Below, one piece after another: positions 57,681-64,000 of a stretch of DNA of 64,000 nt. Numbering within the stretch: the first letter of the stretch is position 1; each line of letters starts with the position of its first letter. A program made the translations under genes and the position numbers. Under the pieces are notes generated by a model. It was not told the origin of the DNA and made no database searches. It saw only the letters and a program-made list of their open reading frames with translations. Location: positions 124,001 through 188,000 of the forward strand of contig NZ_BMQF01000007.1 of assembly GCF_014647975.1 (NCBI RefSeq). The letters run 5' to 3'. This stretch comes from Streptomyces fumigatiscleroticus (GTDB taxonomy: Bacteria; Actinomycetota; Actinomycetes; Streptomycetales; Streptomycetaceae).

Positions 57681-57686
57681 ACCCTA
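57681..57686 (-). promoter_or_regulatory. -10 element of histidine kinase 2 overlapping a stop codon
   Basis: TAGGGT on the minus strand starts with the TAG stop of the acyltransferase gene and ends 7 nt before the kinase GTG. Confidence 0.5.
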
Positions 57687-58889
57687 GACACGGCGCGCCT
57701 GTGCGGGGATCCCCTGGTGGGAGGGGTGATCCGAGGGCCGGTGCCGGCGCACCACCCGCGCACGGCCCCGTCCGCCGCCCCGCTCCCAGGACCGGAACGC
57801 GGCCCAGCACACGGCCAGCGCCACGGCGAACACCGGCAGCCAGGCGAGGCGGGCCGCCACCCAGCCGAGCCCGTCCGGGACCGTGTGCAGACCGGGCAGG
57901 CGCCCGGCGAGGAGACCGGTGGCCGTGGTCGCCATCAGGGCCGTCTGGTGCCACAGGAAGATCGTCATCGCGGAGAGGTTGGCCAGCGCCACCACCGCCC
58001 AGGCCATCGGCCGGCGCATCGCGCGGCGCAGCCGCTCGCGCAGCAGCAGGGCGAGTCCGCACTGGGCGAGGCCGAAGGTGACGGCGGCCAGCGTCGGCGG
58101 GTTCAGGTTGGAGACGGCGGCGCCGGGGACGCCGACCATCGACGCCGGGTAGCCCGCCCAGGCGACCAGCGCCGCGGTCGCCGCCGTACCGCCGGTGAGC
58201 AGGATCCAGCCGGCGCGGCGGCCGTCCAGCTCGCCGCGGGTCCAGGCGGCGCCGAGGGTGTACGGCACCAGCCAGCCCGCCGCCAGGTTCGTCCAGCCCA
58301 GCCAGGACGGGGCGCCGAGAGCGAAACGCAGCAGGTCCACGTGGAGGACGACGGCCAGCGGCCAGAGCGGATGGAGCCGGGCCAGCAGCGGGGTCGCCGC
58401 CGTCAGCGCGGCGAAGACGGCGAGGAACCGCAGCGGGGACAGGGCCAGCTTCACCAGCGTGCGGACCGTCCCGAGGTCCGCGCCCGACAGGAGCAGCAGC
58501 ACCGCCGCCACCGTCCACAGGGCCAGGACGGCGGCGACCGGCCGGAGCAGCCGGGACAGCCGGCCGGACAGCCAGCGGCCGTAGGACGTGCCCCGGGCGC
58601 GGGCAAAGGCGTAGCCGCGGGTGGCGACATGGCCTCCCACCAGGAAGAACACGGCGAGTGTCTGGAAGGCCCAGGAGACGGGCGCCAGCCAGGGCCGGTG
58701 CCGCAGGGGGCTGTCCGTGTGCAGCGCGCCGCCGTCCGCGACCAGGGCGGTCACCAGCCAGTGGCCGAGGACGACGCCGAGGATCGCCAGGGCCCGGAGG
58801 GCGTCGACGGCGCGGTCCCGGTCGGCGGGGGTCGCGGCGTCGATCCGCGCGGCCCCCCGCCGCAGCCGGTGCGGGACGGACTCGGTCAT
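57684..58889 (-). CDS. Membrane acyltransferase, AT3-family
   Basis: The 401-aa membrane protein has about ten TM segments and family features such as DALRALAILGVVLGHWL (N-terminal conserved R-H region), AVFFLVGGHV and SAMTIFLWHQTA. AT3 proteins transfer acyl groups to sugars, antibiotics or cell-wall glycans at the membrane. It overlaps the upstream hydrolase gene (ATGA at 58886-58889), so the two probably form one functional unit. The basic His/Arg-rich tail is cytoplasmic. Confidence 0.9.
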   Translation of the reverse strand: MTESVPHRLRRGAARIDAATPADRDRAVDALRALAILGVVLGHWLVTALVADGGALHTDSPLRHRPWLAPVSWAFQTLAVFFLVGGHVATRGYAFARARGTSYGRWLSGRLSRLLRPVAAVLALWTVAAVLLLLSGADLGTVRTLVKLALSPLRFLAVFAALTAATPLLARLHPLWPLAVVLHVDLLRFALGAPSWLGWTNLAAGWLVPYTLGAAWTRGELDGRRAGWILLTGGTAATAALVAWAGYPASMVGVPGAAVSNLNPPTLAAVTFGLAQCGLALLLRERLRRAMRRPMAWAVVALANLSAMTIFLWHQTALMATTATGLLAGRLPGLHTVPDGLGWVAARLAWLPVFAVALAVCWAAFRSWERGGGRGRARVVRRHRPSDHPSHQGIPAQARRV

Positions 58890-59926
58890 GGGGTCACCTC
58901 CGTGGTCTCGCCCAGGGCGATCCGGGCCAGGTTGGTCAGGGAGCGGGAGTCCGGGTCGAAGTAGTCGCTGTGGCCGCCGTCGCCGGCGGCGAAGACCCGG
59001 GCGCCGAAGGCCGGGGAGACGGGGTCGGTGCCGAAGCCGACGGTGGCGCCGAACAGGCCGACGCTGACGTGCGGCACGTTCTCCACCCAGTCGCCGGAGC
59101 CGCGGCCCGCCCAGATCCGGGCGCGGGTGCGCAGGGCCGCGGCGGAGTCGGCGCCGGTGCCGGGGCTGCCGACCAGGGCGATGTCGGAGACGTCCAGCCC
59201 GTGGGCGGCGCGGCCGCACACGACCGAGCCGTAGGAGTGGCACAGCAGGGAGATGTGCGCGTGCCCCCCGGTGATGCCGCGCACCTGCTCCACCAGGGCG
59301 CGCAGGCGGGGGGCCGCCTGTTCGGCGCGGCCGGTGGTGGCGACCGTCGTGCTGACCGTGCCGGGTGTCTCGTAGCCCAGCCAGGCCACGACCGCGGCGG
59401 GCCCTGCCCCGCCCGAGCGGAGCCGTTCGTACAGGGCCGCTGCGGCGGTGCGGAACCGGTCGTAGGTGTCCAGGCCGGTGTCGGAGCCGGGGACCAGGAC
59501 GGCGACGTGGCCGGCGCGGGCCAGATCGCCCAGGACCTCGGTGGCCAGGCCGGCGCCGCGTCCGTCGAAGGCGAGCAGCTGCCGGGACGGCCCGGCCAGT
59601 GAGCGGTCGGCGGCGGCGCGGTGCCGGTCGCCGTGGTCGGCGGCCATCCGGGACGCCTCGGCGGCGTTGGCCCGGTTGGCCGCGTACGTCTCCTCCAGCG
59701 CGGCGGCCGTCACCGGGGTGAGCGCAACGGGTTCCGGGGCCGGGATCACGGGCCGCGCGGCGGCGGACAGGGGCAGCACGACGGCCCCGGTGACCAGGGC
59801 GGCCAGCACCGTCTGCCGCCATCTGCGCGGACGGCCGCCCGTCCCGCGCCCTGCCCCTGCCCGTGCGCCCGCCCCGGCCGCCATGGTCTCCCCCGTCCCC
59901 GGCCCGTCCATCGGACCTTGTGACAT
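58886..59926 (-). CDS. Secreted or membrane-anchored alpha/beta hydrolase (DUF1023 type)
   Basis: The 346-aa protein has a basic, Arg-rich N-terminus followed by a hydrophobic segment (about residues 38-58, LAALVTGAVVLPLSAAA), so it is exported or anchored. The alpha/beta hydrolase part has the nucleophile LLCHSYGS, a YETPGTVST region and GGHSDYF near the C-terminus, matching DUF1023 hydrolases. The start is uncertain: ATG codons at 59926, 59911 (AAGG, 5 nt upstream) and 59884 (GGGGAG, 3 nt upstream) are all possible. It is coupled to a membrane acyltransferase. Confidence 0.85.
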   Translation of the reverse strand: MSQGPMDGPGTGETMAAGAGARAGAGRGTGGRPRRWRQTVLAALVTGAVVLPLSAAARPVIPAPEPVALTPVTAAALEETYAANRANAAEASRMAADHGDRHRAAADRSLAGPSRQLLAFDGRGAGLATEVLGDLARAGHVAVLVPGSDTGLDTYDRFRTAAAALYERLRSGGAGPAAVVAWLGYETPGTVSTTVATTGRAEQAAPRLRALVEQVRGITGGHAHISLLCHSYGSVVCGRAAHGLDVSDIALVGSPGTGADSAAALRTRARIWAGRGSGDWVENVPHVSVGLFGATVGFGTDPVSPAFGARVFAAGDGGHSDYFDPDSRSLTNLARIALGETTEVTP

Positions 59927-60019
59927 GAGAAGTTACGGACGGACGGCCGTGGTCGGCGTCCCGCCGGGGAGCTCACTCCTGGCGTAGCTCTCAGGTATTA
60001 CGGGTACGACCGGGGCGGT

Positions 60020-60078
60020 GTCCGACCCGTCCGCCGTCCCGTCCGCCGTCCCGTCCGCCGTCCGCCGTCCGCCGTCCG
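60020..60078. repeat. CCGTCCGCCGT short tandem repeats
   Basis: Three 11-bp CCGTCCGCCGT units run into several 7-bp CCGCCGT units. They lie immediately 3' of the formamidase-like gene. Confidence 0.8.
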
Positions 60079-60082
60079 GCTT

Positions 60083-61021
60083 TCACCAGGCGAGCTGGGC
60101 GATCTCCTCCGCCACCACGGCGCAGGCGTCCGCCGCCGGGTCGATCAGCGGGAAGTGGCCGACGTCCTCCAGCAGCGTCACGCCCACCACCTCGCCGGCC
60201 CGGGCCGCCGCGTCCGCGTAGGACTCGGCGACGGCCTGCGGGACGTCCACGTCGGTGCGGCCCTGGACGAGGGTGGTCGCGATGCCGGTGGGCAGCAGGA
60301 GCGCCGGGTCGGCGTACGGCCGCCGACCCGTGAACTCCTCGCCTTCGCCCAGCAGTTGGCGTACGGCGTCCCCGCACACGCCGAGTTCGGCGGCGACCGC
60401 CAGGTCGGCGATCGGGGCGAGGGCGACCACGCCGCGCAGCGGGGCGGGCCGGTCGGTGCGCCAGGGGGCGTCGGCGGGCAGCAGGTGGCGGGCGGCGGCC
60501 CAGAGGGCGAGGTGGCCGCCCGCCGAGTGACCGGTGAGCACCGTGCGGCGCGGGTCGGCCTGCGGCAGCCGGTCCCGTACCAGCGCGGGCAGCGCGTCGA
60601 GGGCGGCGGCGATGTCGTCGAAGGTCTCCGGCCAGCGCCCCGCGACCGGCCCGGCCTCCGCTGTACCGTCCGCCCGCGTGCCGTCCGCCCCTGTGCCGTC
60701 CGCCCGCGTACCGTCCGCCCGCGTACCGTCCGCCCCTGCGCCGTCCGCCCCGCGCCGGTACTCCACGCTGGCGACGGCGAAGCCCCGGCGGGCCAGGAAG
60801 TCCGCGAACGGGCTGACATGACGGCGGTCGTACGCGGCCCGCCAGGCGCCGCCGTGCAGGACCACGACCAGCGGGGCGGGGCCGCCCGGTCCGCCCGTGC
60901 CGCGCGGGGCGTAGAGGTCGACGACCTGGTCGGGGTGGTCGCCGTACGCCACGGTGGCGTCGGGGTCGACCGCCGGGTGCGAGAAGGCCGACTTCTCCTC
61001 TGCTGCGGCGTCGTACGGCAT
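60083..61021 (-). CDS. Alpha/beta hydrolase, probable kynurenine formamidase
   Basis: The 312-aa hydrolase has the HGGAW oxyanion motif, a GHSAGG elbow with the nucleophile near S166, and a C-terminal EDVGHFPLIDP supplying the His. HGGxW is typical of eukaryotic-type arylformamidases, and the adjacent kynU and kynA genes support hydrolysis of N-formylkynurenine to kynurenine. Between YRRG and PETFDDI an insertion of ADGTR/ADGTG pentapeptides forms a disordered loop that the usual family lacks. ATG at 61021 follows GAGAGG. Another esterase role is possible. Confidence 0.75.
   Translation of the reverse strand: MPYDAAAEEKSAFSHPAVDPDATVAYGDHPDQVVDLYAPRGTGGPGGPAPLVVVLHGGAWRAAYDRRHVSPFADFLARRGFAVASVEYRRGADGAGADGTRADGTRADGTGADGTRADGTAEAGPVAGRWPETFDDIAAALDALPALVRDRLPQADPRRTVLTGHSAGGHLALWAAARHLLPADAPWRTDRPAPLRGVVALAPIADLAVAAELGVCGDAVRQLLGEGEEFTGRRPYADPALLLPTGIATTLVQGRTDVDVPQAVAESYADAAARAGEVVGVTLLEDVGHFPLIDPAADACAVVAEEIAQLAW
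60661..60750 (-). repeat. 15-bp in-frame repeat inside the formamidase-like gene
   Basis: About six 15-bp units containing CGTCCGCCC encode ADGxx pentapeptides. Several are identical, so the loop is probably variable in length between strains. Confidence 0.85.
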
Positions 61022-61227
61022 GCTCCAACCTCTCAGCGACGATGCGGACTTGGCGTGTACCAAGGAGGGACCAGGGAGGGAAATCAGCCTGTGGCCGGGA
61101 CGGTACCAGGCCGGTGACGTGCGTCGACACGGGGATATCACGCTGGGTGAGGTCAAACGGTCCTGGCGTCCCGTTACCCTGAACGGGGCAGACCGCACCG
61201 GAGTCCACCAGGCCCGAGGAGGAAGAC
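61022..61227. promoter_or_regulatory. Divergent region between formamidase-like gene and TetR regulator
   Basis: This 206-bp region has a candidate promoter for the regulator (GGTCAA 61151-61156, TACCCT 61175-61180, 18-nt spacing). Short dyads such as CGTG-N6-CACG and AACGG...CCGTT are present, but none is convincing as a TetR operator. Confidence 0.4.
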
Positions 61228-61836
61228 ATGTCCGCCGAACCCGGCACCGTACGCCCCGGAGGACGCACCGCCCGGGTCCGTGCGGCCGTGCTGCGGGCGG
61301 CGGGGGACGCGCTGGCCGAGCAGGGCTTCGACCGGCTGGACCTCGCGGACGTGGCACGACGCGCCGAGGTCGGCAGGACGACCGTGTACCGGCGGTGGGG
61401 CTCGGTGACGGGCCTGGTCGCCGATCTGCTGGCGGACATGGCCGAGCAGTCGCTGCCCCGTACGGAGAGCGGCTCGGTCCTCGGCGATCTGCGGGCCAAC
61501 GCCTCGCTGGTGCAGCGGACCCTCGCCGATCCCCGGCAGGGCGCGCTGTTCCGCGCGGTGATCGCAGCGGCGGCGTGCGACGAGCGGACGGCCCAGGCGC
61601 TGCGCCGGTTCTACGAGGTGCGGGTCGCCGAGTGGGCGCCCTGCGTCGTCCAGGGCGTGGACCGCGGCGAGCTGCCCGCGGGGACCGACGCCGAGCAGGT
61701 GGTCCGGGCGGTCTCGGCCCCGCTCTACTACGCCCTGCTCACCACCGGTACGGCCCCGGACCCGGCCGCCGCGGACCGCGCGGCCCGCGCCGCGTTCGCC
61801 GCCGCGACGGCCGGGGTGTACGTCACCGGTACCTGA
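61228..61836 (+). CDS. TetR-family regulator
   Basis: The 202-aa protein has an N-terminal helix-turn-helix (LAEQGFDRLDLADVARRAEVGRTTVYRRWGS, about residues 28-58) and a helical ligand domain of the TetR_C_11-like type. ATG at 61228 follows the strong GAGGAGGAAG. It sits between the formamidase-like gene (divergent) and kynU (convergent, 3 bp apart), so it may control the kynurenine genes. The ligand is unknown. Confidence 0.92.
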   Translation: MSAEPGTVRPGGRTARVRAAVLRAAGDALAEQGFDRLDLADVARRAEVGRTTVYRRWGSVTGLVADLLADMAEQSLPRTESGSVLGDLRANASLVQRTLADPRQGALFRAVIAAAACDERTAQALRRFYEVRVAEWAPCVVQGVDRGELPAGTDAEQVVRAVSAPLYYALLTTGTAPDPAAADRAARAAFAAATAGVYVTGT

Positions 61837-61839
61837 GCC

Positions 61840-63027
61840 TCAGTCCAGGATCTCCCCCAGCACCCGTGCCGCCCGCTCCACCTCCGCGAAGGACACGTAC
61901 AGCGGCGTGAAGCCGAAGCGCAGCACGTCCGGGGCGCGGAAGTCGCCGACCACGCCCCGGCCGACCAGCCGTTTCATCACGTCACCGGCGTCCGGGCAGC
62001 GCAGCGCGACCTGGCTGCCCCGCTCGGCGTGCGCCGGCGGCGTCAGCGACTCCACCCGGCCCCGCGGCACATACCGCCCGACGCACTCCAGGAAGAAGTC
62101 CGTCAGCGCCAGCGACTTGGCCCGCACCGCCTCCACCGGCACGCCGTCCCACACCTCCAGCGCCGCCTCCAGGGCGAGCAGAGAAAGGATGTCCGGCGTG
62201 CCGACCCGGCCGCGCAGCACCCCGGGCGCCGGTTCGTAGACCGGCCGCATGCCGAAGGGCTCGGCGTGCGAGTTCCAGCCCGGCAGCGGCGAGTCGAAAC
62301 GGTCCTGCACCTCCGCGCGGACGTACAGGAACGCGGGCGAACCCGGGCCGCCGTTGAGGTACTTGTAGGTGCAGCCGACCGCCAGGTCCACGCCGTGCTC
62401 GTCCAGCCCCACCGGCAGCGCGCCCGCGCTGTGGCACAGGTCCCAGACGGCGTACGCCCCCGCCGCGTGCACGGCGGCGGTCAGCGCGGGCAGGTCGTGC
62501 AGCCGGCCGGTGCGGTAGTCGACGTGGTTGAGCAGCACGGCGGCCGTACGGTCCGACAGGGCCGCCGGCACCTGGGCCGGGGTCACCGGCCGCAGCGTGC
62601 GGCCGGTCATCCGGGCCACCGACGCGGCGACATAGCCGTCGGTCGGAAAGGTGGTCGCGTCGACGAGGATCTCGGCCCGCTCCTCCCCCGCGAGCCGTAC
62701 CGCCGCCACCAGCGCCTTGAAGACGTTCACGCTGGTGGAGTCGCCCACCACGATCTGCCCGGGCGCCGCCCCGACCAGCGGGGCGATCCGGTCGCCGATC
62801 CGCTCGGGCGCCGTCCACCAGCCGCTCTCCTCCCAGGACCGGATGCGCAGCTCGCCCCACTGGCGGCGTACGACGTCCTCGATCCGCCCGGGGACGGTCA
62901 CGGGCAGCGCGCCCAGCGAGTTGCCGTCCAGGTACACGACGTCGTCGTCGAGGACGAACCGCGCGCGCAGCCCGGCCAGCGGGTCGGCCGCGTCCAGCTC
63001 CGCGGCCCGGCTCAGCGGCTCAGACAT
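61840..63027 (-). CDS. kynU: Kynureninase
   Basis: The 395-aa PLP enzyme cleaves kynurenine to anthranilate and alanine. Seen are YLDGNSLGALP near the N-terminus, GDSTSVNVFKAL, WDLCHSAGALP, and the PLP lysine in CTYKYLNGGPG (K222). The length matches bacterial kynureninases. It overlaps kynA by 8 nt, so the two are coupled. Anthranilate may feed tryptophan recycling or secondary metabolism. Confidence 0.95.
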   Translation of the reverse strand: MSEPLSRAAELDAADPLAGLRARFVLDDDVVYLDGNSLGALPVTVPGRIEDVVRRQWGELRIRSWEESGWWTAPERIGDRIAPLVGAAPGQIVVGDSTSVNVFKALVAAVRLAGEERAEILVDATTFPTDGYVAASVARMTGRTLRPVTPAQVPAALSDRTAAVLLNHVDYRTGRLHDLPALTAAVHAAGAYAVWDLCHSAGALPVGLDEHGVDLAVGCTYKYLNGGPGSPAFLYVRAEVQDRFDSPLPGWNSHAEPFGMRPVYEPAPGVLRGRVGTPDILSLLALEAALEVWDGVPVEAVRAKSLALTDFFLECVGRYVPRGRVESLTPPAHAERGSQVALRCPDAGDVMKRLVGRGVVGDFRAPDVLRFGFTPLYVSFAEVERAARVLGEILD

Positions 63028-63865
63028 AGGACCGCGCCGTCCACAGCTCGGGGAACACGGTCTGCCGGGCCCGCTTCTCCAGCCAGGCCACCCCGGCCGA
63101 GCCGCCGGTGCCCGGCTTGGCGCCCATCGCGCGGCGGGTGGCGAGCAGATGGTCGTTGCGCCAGCGCCACACCAGCTCGGCGATGTCCGTGAGCACCTCG
63201 CCGAGCCGGGCCGGCTCGGTGTGCTCGCCGCCCGCGTAGACGGCGGCCCAGACCGCCTCCACCTCCGGCGACGGTTCGTAGCGCCGCGACACGTCCCGCC
63301 GCAGCACGGCGTCCGGGACGGCGTGTCCGCGGCGTGCCAGGAACCGCAGCACCTCGTCGTACAGGCCCGGCTCGTGCAGCGCCTTCTCCAGTTCGGCGTG
63401 GACACGCGGCACGCCCCGGTGCGGGACCAGCATGGACGCGGACTTCTCACCGAGCAGGAACTCCATGCGGCGGTACATCGCCGACTGGAAGCCGGAGCCC
63501 TCGCCGAGGGCGCCGCGATAGGAGTTGAACTGCGCCGGGGTCAGCCGCGCCAGCGGCTTCCAGGAGGCGTTGAGCGCCTCCAGCTCACGCACGGAACGTT
63601 TCAGCGCGTTGATCGCCGTGGGGACGTCGTCGGCGCGCAGGGCGTGCGCCGCGGTCTCCCACTCGTGCACCAGGACGGTGAACCACAACTCCATGACCTG
63701 GGACGTGACCAGGAAGACCATCTCCCCCGGGTCGTCGGAGAGAAGGTGCTGGAGATGGGTGAGGACATCCGCCCTGACGTAGTCCTCGTACGGGGTGGTC
63801 CCCGCGAAGTCGAGATGCGGAGTCTCGGGCTCCGGCACCTCGCGGAACTGAGCCTTCTGGGACAT
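63020..63865 (-). CDS. kynA: Tryptophan 2,3-dioxygenase
   Basis: The 281-aa haem enzyme opens the indole ring of tryptophan to N-formylkynurenine. Family motifs are TPYEDYVRADVLTHLQHLLSDD split near residues 25-45, QVMELWFTVLVHEW, SGFQSAMYRRMEFLLGE-like GSGFQSAMYRRMEF, and RWRNDHLLATRRAMGAKPGTGGS, which includes the haem-ligand His. AGGAGA lies about 5 nt before the ATG. It is the first gene of kynA-kynU; the formamidase-like gene lies beyond the TetR regulator. Confidence 0.95.
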   Translation of the reverse strand: MSQKAQFREVPEPETPHLDFAGTTPYEDYVRADVLTHLQHLLSDDPGEMVFLVTSQVMELWFTVLVHEWETAAHALRADDVPTAINALKRSVRELEALNASWKPLARLTPAQFNSYRGALGEGSGFQSAMYRRMEFLLGEKSASMLVPHRGVPRVHAELEKALHEPGLYDEVLRFLARRGHAVPDAVLRRDVSRRYEPSPEVEAVWAAVYAGGEHTEPARLGEVLTDIAELVWRWRNDHLLATRRAMGAKPGTGGSAGVAWLEKRARQTVFPELWTARSYV

Positions 63866-63905
63866 CGCTGTCTCCTGTTGTGTGCTCCGGGTGGCGGTCC
63901 GCCCC

Positions 63906-63943
63906 TGCCGATGCCGGCACGGGGGCCCCGGTCCCCATCGGCA
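63906..63943. promoter_or_regulatory. Inverted repeat upstream of kynA
   Basis: TGCCGATG (63906-63913) and CATCGGCA (63936-63943) are perfect 8-bp arms separated by 22 nt. They lie about 40-80 bp upstream of the kynA start. They may be a regulator site or a leader hairpin. Nothing else is recognisable to the end of the window. Confidence 0.4.
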
Positions 63944-64000
63944 TCCTCCGCAATCACTCCGGGAACGGCAAGGCCGGTTCCCCCGCGCCCGGCCGCCCGG

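Overview
The window is a 64 kb piece of a high-GC actinobacterial chromosome, almost certainly Streptomyces. The evidence is the strong G/C bias at third codon positions, many GTG and TTG starts, the presence of WblA, DUF397/Scr1-type and DUF5063 families, and a gene order I recognise from memory as the S. coelicolor core region running roughly from acs (SCO3563) through crp, wblA, lysC/asd, recR and purA to the kynurenine genes (about SCO3646). It is mostly core chromosome. I see no insertion sequence, prophage, CRISPR array or complete mobile element.

Layout. 0-15 kb: acetyl-CoA synthetase, an NhaA antiporter, a holin-like membrane protein coupled to an epoxide-hydrolase-like enzyme, a MarP-type membrane protease, two Nudix hydrolases, endonuclease III with a histone-like tail, the cAMP-receptor protein Crp, a metallo-beta-lactamase-fold hydrolase, RidA, and two ArsA-type ATPases. 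15-25.9 kb: wblA divergent from a class A penicillin-binding protein, a YqeY-like protein, a metallophosphoesterase, a Pr6Pr-like membrane protein, tRNA-Pro(CGG), a double-RCK membrane protein, an S9 peptidase and a SURF1 protein. 25.9-32.7 kb: a SigE-family sigma factor coupled to a membrane protein, the aspartate-family pair lysC-asd, a probably frameshifted gene, and ybaB-recR-DUF5063. 32.9-38 kb: a signalling block with a SLATT-type two-TM protein, a membrane-embedded PstS-like binding protein and a Ser/Thr kinase carrying an octapeptide array. 38-44.5 kb: a class III aminotransferase with a GntR regulator, purA and small conserved genes. 44.5-47.6 kb: a GbsR/MarR regulator divergent from a two-gene ABC exporter. 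47.7-57.7 kb: a P450, a DUF397/Scr1-type regulator/ATPase trio, a second Ser/Thr kinase, a lipoprotein containing a 147-bp triplication, and two tandem NarL-type two-component systems. 57.7-64 kb: a membrane acyltransferase with a secreted hydrolase, then the tryptophan-to-anthranilate kynurenine genes (kynA, kynU, probable kynB) with a TetR regulator.

Two themes recur. First, many start codons lie 6-7 nt after a -10-like hexamer, which predicts leaderless transcripts. In two cases the stop codon of the upstream gene forms part of that hexamer. Second, short tandem repeats are unusually frequent, both between genes (3.65, 13.5, 39.7, 41.3, 53.5, 55.6 and 60.0 kb) and in frame within genes (nth, the first kinase, the lipoprotein, kynB). 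All functional statements come from reading sequence motifs; no database search was run.
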